A stretch of 64,000 nucleotides of DNA from Levilactobacillus lindianensis (GTDB lineage Bacteria; Bacillota; Bacilli; Lactobacillales; Lactobacillaceae). The translations under genes were made by a program, and so were the position numbers. The stretch spans positions 1 through 64,000 of the forward strand of contig NZ_RHOD01000011.1 in assembly GCF_003946095.1 (NCBI RefSeq), in the 5' to 3' direction. Position 1 is the first letter of the stretch. Each line of letters opens with the position of its first letter. The notes under the pieces are model-generated. The model ran no database searches and was not told the origin of the DNA. It was given only the letters and a program-made list of their open reading frames with translations. Shown here in pieces: positions 1 to 9,096 of this stretch.

Positions 1-450
1 TGGGAAGTAGATACGGTGCTTTCTAGTCGAAGTGAGTCACGATCATGTCTGGTTACATTCGTAGAACGTAAGACCCGACTTCTATGGGCCATCAAAGCCC
101 CTAATAGAACGGCTAAGGCTCTAAACACCGCCTTTGGCAAGTTTATGGGGGCCTTCGGTCCCCAAGTAAAATCCATTACTGTTGATCATGGTAAAGAGTT
201 TGCCAATTATCAGGCCTTAGAACAGGATTATCAGATCAAAGTTTATTTTTGCCATCCATATTCACCATGGGAGCGAGGTTCCAATGAATATTTTAATAGG
301 CGGTTACGCTGGTTCTTCCCGAAAAAGACCAATTTTAGCCAAGTAACGACTGATGAGATCCTAGCAGCACTTGAACTAATTAATCAACGACCATTAAAAA
401 TACATCATCAACAGACTGCCATTGAAAGATTCCGGGCTTGTTCGGATTAA
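1..450 (+). mobile_element. IS30-family transposase, 3' part
   Basis: This is the C-terminal catalytic part of a DDE transposase; the gene is open at the left edge of the window, and its first visible residues are WEVDTV. The first catalytic Asp lies in WEVDTV, the second in TVDHGKEFANY, and the Glu in SPWERGSNEYFNRRLRWFFP, the characteristic order and spacing of IS30-family enzymes. The frame ends at TAA 448-450, and the protein ends in an alpha-helical tail typical of the family. The gene ends within 3 bases of the stop codon of an oppositely oriented adhesin fragment, so the right end of the IS must lie just beyond 450. The left end and inverted repeats cannot be seen, so the exact element is not named. 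Confidence 0.9.
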
Positions 451-1280
451 ACTTGTAATTTGCCATAATAAAGAATATCCACTTTATGCGTTACATTTTT
501 TAACTTTATGACGACAGTTGAACCGGAGGCAGTCGTTTCAACATCATCCGATGGAAGGTCATCATCATCAACCTTTGCTGTCAAATTGCGTGAGTCGTCC
601 ACATCGTCAGCATTCTGATAAAAAGTCATGTGAGGCCCAATTTGATCCGTTAGCGTCACATTACCTAAATTTTTACTATCCGGATTGACAACGATTTGCC
701 ACACAACATATTGCGGATTTCCGTCTTTATCTACATCGTATTTAGTTATCGGCCAACCATTTTTTCTTATCAATGAAGCACTCGTACCACCAGCTCCAGA
801 ACCGCTAGATTCGGTTCCATGAACATGGATGCTAATAGTACCTTTTCGCCCCGTATTCGTGTTTTCCAAAACATTGTTAAAAGTAATAATCATTTGTTTG
901 TCGTTGTCAGGATCAAGTGTCATCGTCCCCACCGGCTTATCACTCCCAGAAAGCATGACATCAATAGGTTTTGTCATAAAATTATCGTAAACCGCGGTTT
1001 TAGGTAACTGTACCTTAACATAATCCCCACTGCTTATTGCCTTCTGATCTTTAATTCCCCAGTCGTACTCCAACATATAGTCTTGACTACTAAGTAAGTC
1101 TGTATCAATCGAAATCGGATCAGTTACACCACTTTCAGTAATGCTCGCGGGCTTTGTGACACTTCCGGTCAAGTCGTCACCCGACAGCTCTGCAGCATTA
1201 GCCCTCACCTGACCAACACCCATCAAAATAAGTAGTCCAACTAACAAACTAAACCCCAATACTCCAATTTTCTTCCACAT
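447..1280 (-). pseudogene. Secreted adhesin-type protein, 3'-truncated at an IS30 element
   Basis: The start is ATG at 1280, preceded by AGAGG at 8 bases; an in-frame GTG at 1289 overlaps that site. The 277-residue product has a classical signal peptide (WKKIG, then about 20 hydrophobic residues, cleavage near ANA-AE at residue 30). A region rich in beta strand, Gly, Ser and Asp follows, resembling the N2/N3 collagen- or fibrinogen-binding modules of Cna/SdrG-type surface proteins (YVKVQLPKT, ISIHVHGTE, VTLTDQIGPHMTF). No LPXTG motif, repeat region or membrane anchor remains: the frame stops at 447, exactly where the converging IS30 transposase ends. I infer that the IS cut off the C-terminal part of a wall-anchored adhesin. 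The remaining piece could be secreted but not anchored. The family call is by pattern only. Confidence 0.7.
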
Positions 1281-1385
1281 GACACACACCTCTACACCGT
1301 TTTTGTTTGCTGGCCTAATTATATATCAATCTCCGATCTAATTTAAGGGGTAATCTGTAATAGCATTAAACTAGGCTACCTCCAA

Positions 1386-1421
1386 TAATAAAAGCCGTTA
1401 TCAATCACCCGATAACGGCTT
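1386..1421 (-). terminator. Intrinsic terminator after recN
   Basis: An 11-bp perfect stem (AAGCCGTTATC at 1392-1402 with its complement at 1411-1421) is followed by TTTTATTATT on the minus strand, just beyond the recN stop codon. Confidence 0.85.
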
Positions 1422-1431
1422 AGTTATACAC

Positions 1432-3150
1432 TTATTCATTTTTACTATTAGGCTGAGAGTTCTTGACTTCATCAGCTAATTTCAATAGTTCATGCGCATG
1501 TTCCAACGCTAATTTCGTCACTTGAGTACCAGCTGACATCCGAGCCAATTCATCCACTCGGTTGGATTCGTCTAAACGTGTCAGAGAAGTCTCAGTCCGT
1601 TCACCCACAACCTTCTTCGCAATGAAGTAGTGATGATCGGCCATGGCCGCCACCTGCGGTAAATGGGTAATACACAAGACCTGAGACTCTCGGGCAATAC
1701 CGCTGATCTTCTCGGCAATTGCCTGCGCTACTCGGCCACTGACCCCCGTGTCGACTTCATCAAAGATAATGGACGTAATTCCCTGAGATTCAGAGAAAAT
1801 GGTCTTTAAAGCTAACATAATCCGGGACAGCTCACCACCGGAAGCAATCTTCGCCAGCGGCCGCATGGCTTCTCCCGGGTTGGTCCGTAGATAGAATTCC
1901 ACGTGGTCGAGTCCAGTGCTTAGCAATCCCTCATTCTTGGGACGGGAGAAGCGAACGGCAAAGACCGTCTTGGCCATATAGAGGTCCGCGAGCTCCGCGT
2001 GAATGGCTTTTTCTAACTTCTCAGCTGCATGGTGCCTGGCCTCACTCAGCTGTTCACCCACCTCGTGGAGCTTGGTTTCCTGCGCAGCCACCTGTTCCTC
2101 GAGATCATCGGCTTGTTCATCGGTCGCCTGCATCTGTTTTAATTCCGCCGCAATTTTATCGTAGTACTTGAGCACCTGGGCCTCGGAGTCGCCGTACTTA
2201 CGTTTGAGTTGATTGATCACGTCCAGACGCTGTTCAATCGCATCTAGCCGGCCCTCATCCCACTCAAGTAAATCCAATTGCGAAGACACGGCACCCACGG
2301 CATCCGTCAGCGCGTAGTAAGCCGTTTCTAAGCTGTCACTAATTTGTTTGAAGGCCGCGTCGAAGTCGGCAATGCCCTGCATGGCTTGCAAGGCACTACT
2401 CAGTTGGTCCGTGACACCCGGTGCGGTTTCCTCTCCCGTCAGCGTCATCTGACTGCGCTGTAGGGCGTCGTTGATCCGTTGATAATTATCCAGGCGGTCT
2501 CGTTCGGCCACCAGCTTATCCTCTTCTCCCGGTTGAAGATTGGCGGATTGAATTTCATTAACTTGGAAGGTCAACATGTCTAAGTGTTGCGCCCACTCTT
2601 TCTCGTTCGTCCGCCGATTCTCTAGCGTCGATTGGAGTTGGGTGTAGCGCTGATAGATCTGCCCATAATTTTTGCGGAGTTTAGCGACCTTGGCCCCGGA
2701 AAATTCGTCGAGCATTCCCAGGTGCTTCTCCGGTTGCATCAGCTCCTGATGCTCATTTTGCCCGTGAATATCTACGGCAGTTTCGCCAATCCGTTTCAAG
2801 GTACTGGTATTGACCAGCATCCCATTGACCCGACAGGTGTTGCGACCATTGGCGTGAATCTCTCTTTGGAGGATCACACTGCCATCATCATGGTCGATCC
2901 CCAGATCGTCTAAGACGCGGTAGGTGGTCCCCCCGGTGGGAAAAATAAAGCTCCCCTGAATGATCGCCTTATCAGTCCCGGTCCGCACGAAGTTGGCCGA
3001 GCCCCGACCACCGGCAAGTAAACCCACCGCATCAATAATGATAGATTTCCCGGCCCCGGTTTCCCCAGTTAAAACGGTCATGCCATTCTTAAAGGCCACG
3101 TCGAGGTGGTCGATAATTGCAAAATTTTTAATCGACAGTTCTTGTAACAC
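1432..3150 (-). CDS. recN: DNA repair protein RecN
   Basis: SMC-like ATPase that acts early at double-strand breaks. Its 572 residues match the usual length. The N-terminal half-ATPase has a Walker A motif (GETGAGKSIII, about residues 29-39); a long helical coiled-coil middle (about 150-370) follows; the C-terminal half has the signature LASGGELSRIMLALK and Walker B SIIFDEVDTGVSG. The start is GTG at 3150, preceded by GGGGG at 7 bases. It lies downstream of argR with 72 bases between them, as in many Firmicutes, and ends at a strong terminator. No missing motif was noticed. Confidence 0.97.
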   Translation of the reverse strand: MLQELSIKNFAIIDHLDVAFKNGMTVLTGETGAGKSIIIDAVGLLAGGRGSANFVRTGTDKAIIQGSFIFPTGGTTYRVLDDLGIDHDDGSVILQREIHANGRNTCRVNGMLVNTSTLKRIGETAVDIHGQNEHQELMQPEKHLGMLDEFSGAKVAKLRKNYGQIYQRYTQLQSTLENRRTNEKEWAQHLDMLTFQVNEIQSANLQPGEEDKLVAERDRLDNYQRINDALQRSQMTLTGEETAPGVTDQLSSALQAMQGIADFDAAFKQISDSLETAYYALTDAVGAVSSQLDLLEWDEGRLDAIEQRLDVINQLKRKYGDSEAQVLKYYDKIAAELKQMQATDEQADDLEEQVAAQETKLHEVGEQLSEARHHAAEKLEKAIHAELADLYMAKTVFAVRFSRPKNEGLLSTGLDHVEFYLRTNPGEAMRPLAKIASGGELSRIMLALKTIFSESQGITSIIFDEVDTGVSGRVAQAIAEKISGIARESQVLCITHLPQVAAMADHHYFIAKKVVGERTETSLTRLDESNRVDELARMSAGTQVTKLALEHAHELLKLADEVKNSQPNSKNE

Positions 3151-3164
3151 GTGTTGACCCCCTA

Positions 3165-3218
3165 AATAAAACGACCACCGCTGCTTATCAGCTTGTGCTG
3201 GTTAGTCAGTCGTGGTCG
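3165..3218 (-). terminator. Possible terminator or attenuator between argR and recN
   Basis: CGACCAC at 3172-3178 pairs with GTGGTCG at 3212-3218, and on the minus strand the stem is followed by TTTTATTT. The long 33-base loop makes it a weak terminator, so partial read-through from argR into recN is likely. Confidence 0.45.
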
Positions 3219-3222
3219 GTCT

Positions 3223-3678
3223 CTAATCCGCAATCATGCGGTTAATCGTCTTTTCCAATTGTAAGGCACCCTGATGGGAAACACAAATGGTGAGTACCGA
3301 GCTATCGTCACCCAGCGCCCCAAATACAAATTCATAACGCATCTGTGTCAGTAACGACGCAATGACTGGGCCGTTACCGGGTAGCACCTTCAGGATCGTT
3401 AGGTCGCCTTGAATGGCGAAGGAAACGTAGGCATTCTGTAAGGTGCGTTGTAATTTTTTCTGCGTATCAATCTTTTTCTGAACAGGGAGACTGTAGCGAT
3501 AACCGCCGGACTCCGCGGGGAGCTTGACCAGTTGCATCTCTTTAATATCCCGTGAGATGGTGGCCTGGGTCACATGAATCCCATCCTCAGCTAAGAGGTG
3601 GACAAAATCCTCTTGTCGTTCAATTTCTCGCGCAGTTAATAAACGTTTTAATAGCTGTTGGCGTTCCTGTTTCTTCAT
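3223..3678 (-). CDS. argR: Arginine repressor ArgR
   Basis: Transcription factor that represses arginine synthesis genes or activates catabolism when bound to arginine as a hexamer. It has 151 residues, the normal length. The N-terminal winged helix carries the signature THVTQATISRDIKEMQL-type segment (HVTQATISRDIKEMQLVKLP, about residues 34-53). The C-terminal oligomerisation and arginine-binding domain contains the GDDSSVLTICV region (Asp pair at about 122-123). The start is ATG at 3678 with GGGGGG upstream. A promoter-like TTCCAA-16 bases-TATGAT lies at about 3714-3741. Its position beside recN and the tlyA-ispA-xse genes is the classical Firmicute arrangement. Lactobacilli often carry two ArgR paralogues, so the target genes here are not deducible. 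Confidence 0.93.
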   Translation of the reverse strand: MKKQERQQLLKRLLTAREIERQEDFVHLLAEDGIHVTQATISRDIKEMQLVKLPAESGGYRYSLPVQKKIDTQKKLQRTLQNAYVSFAIQGDLTILKVLPGNGPVIASLLTQMRYEFVFGALGDDSSVLTICVSHQGALQLEKTINRMIAD

Positions 3679-3770
3679 ACTTGGCCCCCCTTATACGGAT
3701 AAAATGCATAATCTTATCATATACCAGAGCTTAGTATTTGGAAAGTAAATTCTCATAAATTTCTCATAAT

Positions 3771-4586
3771 CTATTTATTTAGGCCTTCGTAAGCCGCGTC
3801 AAGCGTGCTTTCAACGGAAACTGAACTTACACAGACTGCATTTTTATCAACTGATTTGAGGTGCACCAGGAACTCAATATTCCCTTCGCCCCCCTTAATT
3901 GGTGAATAATCCAGTCCCAGAACGCTGTAGCCGGTAGCCACGGCAAAATCAATGATACTCTGGACCACCTTGGTATGAACGGCGCGGTCTCGGATAATCC
4001 CGTGAGCCCCGACGTCTTCACGATCGGCTTCGAATTGGGGCTTAATGAGGGCGACCACCTCACCACCAGTAGCTAGAATGCCCTTTAGTGGTGGCAAGAT
4101 GAGCTTTAACGAGATAAAGGACACGTCAATCGAACTAAAGGTTGGCTGACCATGAGTAAAGTCGGCCAGCTGGCTGTAGCGGAAGTTCGTATGCTCCATA
4201 ACCACGACTCGTGGATCTTCCCGTAACTTCCACACCAACTGATTACTGCCGACATCCAAGGCATAACTGAGTTTGGCTCCGTTTTGAAGCATCACATCCG
4301 TGAAGCCCCCCGTCGACGAGCCAATGTCTAGAACCACGCGGTCGGTTACATCGATGTCAAAGACTTCGAGAGCCTTAGCCAGTTTGAACCCGCCTCGTGA
4401 CACGTAAGGCAACGGATGACCCTTTAAATGTAATTCGGTATCCGCTGGAATCAGTGTTCCCGGCTTATCCAAGCGTTCTTCGTTGGTCCCGAGAATTTCA
4501 CCAGCCATGACCGCGCGTTTCGCATCGGCCAGCTCATCAAATAACCCTTGTTCCACTAATAGCTCCGCTACTCGCTTCTTCTTCAT
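3771..4586 (-). CDS. TlyA-family rRNA 2'-O-methyltransferase
   Basis: The family methylates ribose of 16S and 23S rRNA (annotated in older databases as hemolysin A; YqxC in Bacillus). The 271 residues comprise an N-terminal S4 RNA-binding domain (residues 1-62, KKRVAELLVEQGLFDELADA) and an FtsJ-type methyltransferase domain, with SAM-binding motif VLDIGSSTGGFTDVML at about 84-99 and the VALIKPQFE segment at about 178-186. The ATG at 4586 overlaps the ispA stop by 4 bases (ATGA), so the two are translationally coupled. The substrate nucleotide has not been shown for lactobacilli; a cytolytic role is unlikely. Confidence 0.9.
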   Translation of the reverse strand: MKKKRVAELLVEQGLFDELADAKRAVMAGEILGTNEERLDKPGTLIPADTELHLKGHPLPYVSRGGFKLAKALEVFDIDVTDRVVLDIGSSTGGFTDVMLQNGAKLSYALDVGSNQLVWKLREDPRVVVMEHTNFRYSQLADFTHGQPTFSSIDVSFISLKLILPPLKGILATGGEVVALIKPQFEADREDVGAHGIIRDRAVHTKVVQSIIDFAVATGYSVLGLDYSPIKGGEGNIEFLVHLKSVDKNAVCVSSVSVESTLDAAYEGLNK

Positions 4587-5488
4587 GCTTTCACCCGTTT
4601 CGTATCAAAATAACTAAAGAATGCCCGTAATAGCGAGGCATCGGTCCCGGCTGGCAGATCGTCCAAGGCCTTTTGTCCGGCCGCAATGGTCTGAATGAGA
4701 GCCTGATTAGCGCCCTGTAGACCGAGCTTACCAGGATAGGTATTCTTAGCTTCGGCCGCATCCTTTTGTGTCGCCTTGCCCAATTCCGCTGCCGTACCCA
4801 CCACATCTAAGATATCGTCGTAGATCTGAAAGGCCAGGCCAAAGGCATCGGCAAACCGCAAGTAGGCCTCGCGCCCTGCTGTTGGGACACCACCCATAAT
4901 GAGTCCCGCCGCAACGGCATAATGAAGCAAAGCACCAGTCTTTTCTTTATGTAACACGCGGAGGTCGGCTAATGGTAAGTCAACGGCTTCGGACTGAATG
5001 TCCTTCGCCTGACCCGCTACCATCCCTGCCGGACCGGCTGCTTGCGCCAATGAAGTCACCAGCTCCGCCTGGACGGTTGTGTCAAGGCCGGTCGCCGTCA
5101 ACCATTGAAAGGCCAGCGTCAACAAACCATCCCCCGCGAGCGTGGCCATACCAGCGCCAAACTTCACGTGGTTGGTCGGTTCTCCCCGTCGAAGATCGTC
5201 GTTGTCCATGGCCGGTAAGTCGTCGTGAATCAAGGAGTAGGTGTGTAACAATTCCAGCGCCATAATGGGCCGCCAAACTCGTTTAAGATCAATGGTTTGC
5301 CCAAGCGTCTGAAGTGTCGCTACCGTCAGTAAGGGCCGCAAGCGTTTGCCTCCAGCCAGAACCGAATACTGCATGGCCGCCGCTAAGCGATCATCCCCCG
5401 TGTCTTGGGCAATAGCATCGGCAAGTGGCGCATTCAACCGGGGTAGCCAGGTTGCTTCAAACGTTGCCAACTGAGTCTCAATCGGCAT
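4583..5488 (-). CDS. ispA: Farnesyl/geranylgeranyl diphosphate synthase
   Basis: Prenyltransferase that condenses isopentenyl diphosphate with allylic diphosphates to make C15 or C20 precursors for undecaprenyl phosphate and quinones. It has 301 residues. The first aspartate-rich motif is [10 protein letters not shown] and the second is DDILD, with GKRLRP for IPP binding near the N-terminus. The chosen start is ATG 5488 because AGGAGG lies 8 bases upstream; an in-frame extension to 5539 has no such site. It overlaps xseB by 11 bases and tlyA by 4, forming an xseA-xseB-ispA-tlyA coupled unit. Chain length specificity cannot be read with certainty. Confidence 0.95.
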   Translation of the reverse strand: MPIETQLATFEATWLPRLNAPLADAIAQDTGDDRLAAAMQYSVLAGGKRLRPLLTVATLQTLGQTIDLKRVWRPIMALELLHTYSLIHDDLPAMDNDDLRRGEPTNHVKFGAGMATLAGDGLLTLAFQWLTATGLDTTVQAELVTSLAQAAGPAGMVAGQAKDIQSEAVDLPLADLRVLHKEKTGALLHYAVAAGLIMGGVPTAGREAYLRFADAFGLAFQIYDDILDVVGTAAELGKATQKDAAEAKNTYPGKLGLQGANQALIQTIAAGQKALDDLPAGTDASLLRAFFSYFDTKRVKA

Positions 5489-5726
5489 TGTCAGAGCCTC
5501 CTTGAGGCGTCTCAAAAGCCTGTTCCTGATCATTATCATTCATCATGGTTGCCAGGGTCTTCTCGGCACCTTGGAGCGTCGTCTGCAGGGTCTTACTGAG
5601 GTCGACCCCCTTCTTGAATTGTGCGAGGGCTTCTTCCAACGGCACATCGCCCTGTTCCAATTGCGTCACGATCTGTTCGAGTGTAGTCAAATTTTCTTCA
5701 AAGGTTGGTTGCTTTTCTTCAGTCAT
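5478..5726 (-). CDS. xseB: Exodeoxyribonuclease VII small subunit
   Basis: Small subunit of the ExoVII single-strand nuclease, binding several copies per large subunit. It has 82 residues, matching the family; the conserved pattern [19 protein letters not shown] and [14 protein letters not shown] is at the N-terminus, with an acidic tail. The start at 5726 gives [12 protein letters not shown] and overlaps the xseA stop by 8 bases. The AAGGAGACC site sits inside the end of xseA, so the subunits are probably coupled for stoichiometry. An in-frame extension upstream to 5786 lies entirely within xseA and is not likely real. Confidence 0.93.
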   Translation of the reverse strand: MTEEKQPTFEENLTTLEQIVTQLEQGDVPLEEALAQFKKGVDLSKTLQTTLQGAEKTLATMMNDNDQEQAFETPQGGSDNAD

Positions 5727-7074
5727 CTTGTTGGGTCTCCTTATCTGGTGTGATGCCCGTAATCTCTGCGGCAGCGGTCCCACCATCCAAATGAATGGTA
5801 ACCGCCGCCTGCTTTAAGTCTGTGATGTGGCGAACCACGTGATCGTCTTGGACCACGTACCCGTACCCGCGCCCCATGATCTTCAATGGGCTCAGATAGT
5901 CCAGACCATTGACTAGCCGGCCAACTTTTTCCTGTTGAGCCGCCAGGTAGCGAGTTGCCGCGGCCGTCAACCGCGTTCGCAGCTGATTCACGTCCTGTTG
6001 CCCACGTTGGACCCGTGTTAACGGGTTACGGCTACGCAAGCCCTGTTGGGCCAGGGCCACCCGTTGACCCTGTTGGCGCAACTGGGCCTGCATGTTACGT
6101 TGTAGGCCTTGTTGGGCGTGATCTAAGCGTTGAACGTAGGTCTCGTAGAGGCGTTGCGGTTGCTGGAACACGTAGGCCTTCAGGAGCTTATTCAGGCGCT
6201 CCTGCTGGAAATTAATCCGATTGGCCATGGCATTATAGAGCCGCGTACGTTGCTGCTGCAATTTTAAAATCTCGTCATTTAAGACGGGGACCGCTAGCTC
6301 GGCCGCGGCCGTCGGTGTAGCCGCTCTAACATCGGCAACCAAATCGGCAATCGTGGTGTCCGTTTCGTGACCCACTGAGGAGATAATCGGAATTCGACTA
6401 CCCGCAATGGCACGGGCGACCACTTCTTCATTGAACGGCCAGAGGTCTTCAATCGAGCCCCCACCACGACCAATAATCAGGGTGTCATAACTCCCATCAG
6501 CATTAACTCGTTGAATCTGGCGCACCAGATCCGGGGCCGCACCGTCACCCTGCACGACAGCCGGATACAACACGATCTGCGCGATCGGGTAACGTCGGCG
6601 CGTCGTCGTAATAATGTCACGGATGACCGCCCCACTGGGACTGGTAATCACCGCAATTCGTTTGGGAAAGCGGGGTAACGGGCGTTTAGGGGCACTAAAC
6701 AGGCCCTCTGCCTCGAGTTTCTTTTTCAGTTGTTCATAAGCCTGGTAAAGCTGCCCAATCCCGTCTGGTTCCATGCGTTCGACGTAGATCTGGTAACTCC
6801 CACTAGGTTCATACAGTGAGATGCGCCCGGTAACCAGCACCTTCATCCCGGTTTCCGGCGTAAATTTTAGTTTTTCAAAGGCCGATCGAAACATAATGGC
6901 ATTGATCTTGGCATGATCGTCTTTCAAACTAAAATATTGGTGCGCATGTGACCGTAACCGGAAGTTCGAAATTTCACCGGTTAGGTAGATCTTTCCCAGA
7001 TAGGGATCGACATCAAATTTACGTTTTAAGTATTGCGTTAAGGCCGTTACCGTTAAATAATCATTGGTTGCCAC
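5719..7074 (-). CDS. xseA: Exodeoxyribonuclease VII large subunit
   Basis: Catalytic subunit of ExoVII, which degrades single-stranded DNA from both ends in repair. The start is GTG 7074 ([17 protein letters not shown]), preceded by GGAG at 8 bases; a GTG at 7092 without a better site would add 6 residues. The N-terminal OB fold ([19 protein letters not shown]) is followed by the catalytic core with [27 protein letters not shown] and [17 protein letters not shown] (about residues 130-275), then a long coiled-coil region and a C-terminal segment. The 451 residues are typical. It overlaps folD by 14 bases, again implying coupling. Confidence 0.95.
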   Translation of the reverse strand: MATNDYLTVTALTQYLKRKFDVDPYLGKIYLTGEISNFRLRSHAHQYFSLKDDHAKINAIMFRSAFEKLKFTPETGMKVLVTGRISLYEPSGSYQIYVERMEPDGIGQLYQAYEQLKKKLEAEGLFSAPKRPLPRFPKRIAVITSPSGAVIRDIITTTRRRYPIAQIVLYPAVVQGDGAAPDLVRQIQRVNADGSYDTLIIGRGGGSIEDLWPFNEEVVARAIAGSRIPIISSVGHETDTTIADLVADVRAATPTAAAELAVPVLNDEILKLQQQRTRLYNAMANRINFQQERLNKLLKAYVFQQPQRLYETYVQRLDHAQQGLQRNMQAQLRQQGQRVALAQQGLRSRNPLTRVQRGQQDVNQLRTRLTAAATRYLAAQQEKVGRLVNGLDYLSPLKIMGRGYGYVVQDDHVVRHITDLKQAAVTIHLDGGTAAAEITGITPDKETQQDD

Positions 7075-7927
7075 GTTGTTCACTCCACTCACAAATATCC
7101 ACGGTTTGTTGCATCAAGGTTGCGATGGTCATGGGACCCACGCCCCCAGGGACCGGCGTGATGGCTCCTGCACGGTCAAAGACGCCATCGAAGTCGACAT
7201 CTCCCGTCAGCTTGCCCTGGTCGTCACGGTCCATCCCCACGTCGATCACGATGGCTCCAGGTTTGACGTCGTTAGCTTTGATCAAATGAGCCACACCGGT
7301 TGCCACGACCAAGACATCGGCCTCACGGGTCACCTCACTCAGGTGTTTGGTATACACATGGGCGGTGGTGACCGTCATGTCGGCATTCAGTAGCATGGCC
7401 GCCATGGGCCGGCCGACAATGCGACTACGGCCAACCACGACGGCGCGCTTGCCCCGCAAATGCATATGGAGAGACGCCAACATGGTCATGATCCCCCGTG
7501 GGGTACAGGATACTGGATAGTTACCTGGGAGATTATTGAAGAGCCGACCGACATTGACGGGATGGAATCCATCCACGTCCTTTTGGGGATCGATGGCGGC
7601 CACAACTGCCTGTTCATCGAGGCCCCGGGGCAACGGTGACTGCACGAGAATCCCGTTAATGGTCGCGTCCTGATTGTATTCGGCCACGACAGCCATCAAA
7701 TCGGCTTGGCTGACCGTTGCGGGTAATTCCCGTACAACAGACTTGATGCCCAGCTTCACGGCCTTACGGTGCTTGTTACGCACGTATAAAGCACTGGCGG
7801 GATCGTCCCCCACGATAATCACGGCAAGTCCAGGCGTAATCCCCCGTTCCACTAACTTAGCGACGCGTTGCTGGGTCTGTGCGTTCAAGTCCTTGGCCAA
7901 TTGTTTGCCATCAATAATGGTCGTCAT
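7061..7927 (-). CDS. folD: Bifunctional methylenetetrahydrofolate dehydrogenase/cyclohydrolase
   Basis: Interconverts 5,10-methylene-, methenyl- and 10-formyl-tetrahydrofolate with NADP, supplying one-carbon units for purines and fMet. It has 288 residues. The conserved catalytic region YVRNKHRKAVKLGI contains the essential Lys; VQSPLPRG, DVDGFHPVNVGRL and the C-terminal GAITPVPGGVGPMT signature are all present, as is the nucleotide-binding VVGRSRIVGRPMA segment. The start is ATG 7927 with GGAGG 10 bases upstream. A -10-like TATGCTAAAAT lies just upstream, so folD probably opens a new transcript after the nusB terminator. Confidence 0.97.
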   Translation of the reverse strand: MTTIIDGKQLAKDLNAQTQQRVAKLVERGITPGLAVIIVGDDPASALYVRNKHRKAVKLGIKSVVRELPATVSQADLMAVVAEYNQDATINGILVQSPLPRGLDEQAVVAAIDPQKDVDGFHPVNVGRLFNNLPGNYPVSCTPRGIMTMLASLHMHLRGKRAVVVGRSRIVGRPMAAMLLNADMTVTTAHVYTKHLSEVTREADVLVVATGVAHLIKANDVKPGAIVIDVGMDRDDQGKLTGDVDFDGVFDRAGAITPVPGGVGPMTIATLMQQTVDICEWSEQRGNQ

Positions 7928-8045
7928 AAATTCCCATCCTCCCCAAAATCTTACAAAGTTTAACTTCCATTTTAGCATATCTTTTCTGAAAACGGGGTGG
8001 CGATTCCCCCTGACTTTTAGATCGCGTGGCGCGAGACTTAGACCA

Positions 8046-8077
8046 AATAAAAAAGAGTTTGGGATGGCATCCCAGAC
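8046..8077 (-). terminator. Second terminator between nusB and folD
   Basis: GTTTGGGAT at 8057-8065 pairs with ATCCCAGAC at 8069-8077 around a 3-base loop; the minus strand continues with CTCTTTTTTATTT. It closes a 75-base segment lying downstream of the nusB terminator, which suggests that segment may be transcribed separately. Confidence 0.75.
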
Positions 8078-8152
8078 CCCTTTTTCTCCAAACTGATATC
8101 GCCGAAACGTGTGCTCCAAGACAGCTGGTTCCGCCTTCAGCCGTCACGCTCA

Positions 8153-8184
8153 CAAAAAAAGCCCAAGACATAAGGTCTCAGGCT
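8153..8184 (-). terminator. Terminator after nusB
   Basis: AGCCCAAGAC at 8160-8169 pairs with GTCTCAGGCT at 8175-8184 (one mismatch); the minus strand continues with TTTTTTT directly after the stem, 7 bases past the nusB stop. Confidence 0.85.
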
Positions 8185-8190
8185 TCTGAA

Positions 8191-8619
8191 TTAATCTTCT
8201 TGGTTGGGCTCATTGTCCAGTGTGTGGGCCAATACCCCATTGATGAACCGTCGTGAGCGGTCGTCACTAAACATCTTGGCTAATTCCAAGGCTTCGTTGA
8301 CAGCCACCCGGTCAGGCACCTCATCCACGTGGTCAATTTCAAAGAATGCGAGGCGCATGATCACAAGGTCAGTCTTCGCAATTCGTTTCAACTGCCACCC
8401 GGTACTCAGATACTGGTCGATTTGGGCATCCAGTTCTGTTTGGTACTGAAGAACACCGTTAACCAGCGTCGACAAGTACTCCGGCACGGGGACGATTTGA
8501 TTGGGATCATCGGTCAGAACCCGCTGGTAGAGCGCGTCATGATCGGCTTCCGGGTTGGCATTTAATGCAAATAGCATTTGGAATGCGCGTTCCCGAATCT
8601 GATGTCGTGTAAGTGTCAC
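8191..8619 (-). CDS. nusB: Transcription antitermination factor NusB
   Basis: Helical RNA-binding protein that, with NusE (S10), binds boxA RNA and prevents premature termination in rRNA operons. It has 142 residues. The conserved N-terminus LTRHQIRERAFQMLFALN and the C-terminal VAVNEALELAKMFSDDRSRRFINGVLAH signature fill the normal NusB fold. The ATG at 8619 shares one base with the asp23 stop, so it is translated in a coupled way with that gene. It is the last gene of the rplU-to-nusB block before a strong terminator. Confidence 0.96.
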   Translation of the reverse strand: MTLTRHQIRERAFQMLFALNANPEADHDALYQRVLTDDPNQIVPVPEYLSTLVNGVLQYQTELDAQIDQYLSTGWQLKRIAKTDLVIMRLAFFEIDHVDEVPDRVAVNEALELAKMFSDDRSRRFINGVLAHTLDNEPNQED

Positions 8620-9059
8620 TATTGGTCACTGTCTCCTTCGTCGCTCTGGTTAAACAGGTGATCGGGATCGACCTGTTGCGCCGTCTTTTCGGGAATGACG
8701 CCTTCCACGTGAACGTTAACTTCACGTAAATCAAGGTCGGTCATGAACAACAATTGTTGTTTTACGCTGTCTTGAATGGCTAAGGCAACCTTAGGAACCG
8801 CTACCCCGTAATCCAAGTAAACGTACACGTCAACTGCTAATTCATCGCCGTCAAACACCAACTTGACACCCTTACCGTGTTGTTCCTTACGGCCAAGGAG
8901 TTCCGTCACGCTGTTTGCCAGTGAACCACGCATCCGCGCAACGCCTTCGGTTTGGCTGGCCGCAATGCCCACGATAATTTCGAGAACTTGTGGGGCCACC
9001 TCAATTCTGCCGAGTGCGGGTTCCTTTGATTCTAAAATGATATTAGTATCTTCTGCCAT
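8619..9059 (-). CDS. Asp23/Gls24 family envelope stress protein
   Basis: Small alpha/beta protein of the Asp23 (PF03780) family, YqhY in Bacillus; the family is linked to envelope stress and, for YqhY, to control of acetyl-CoA carboxylase. It has 146 residues. The family pattern GRIEVAPQVLEIIVGIAASQTEGVA lies at residues 17-41, and VYVYLDYGVAVPKVALAIQDSVK at 77-99. It has no signal peptide or membrane segment. The position between efp and nusB is the conserved one in Firmicutes. The upstream gap to efp is only 37 bases with GGGAGGGTCAATG as the binding site. The biochemical function is not established. Confidence 0.9.
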   Translation of the reverse strand: MAEDTNIILESKEPALGRIEVAPQVLEIIVGIAASQTEGVARMRGSLANSVTELLGRKEQHGKGVKLVFDGDELAVDVYVYLDYGVAVPKVALAIQDSVKQQLLFMTDLDLREVNVHVEGVIPEKTAQQVDPDHLFNQSDEGDSDQ

Positions 9060-9096
9060 TCATTGACCCTCCCTTACTGATTAAACGTTGGACTAA

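Noticed and set aside
5955-6215. Plus-strand open frame opposite xseA
   Set aside because: It lies wholly antisense to a well-conserved gene, has no ribosome binding site and a composition typical of a shadow frame.
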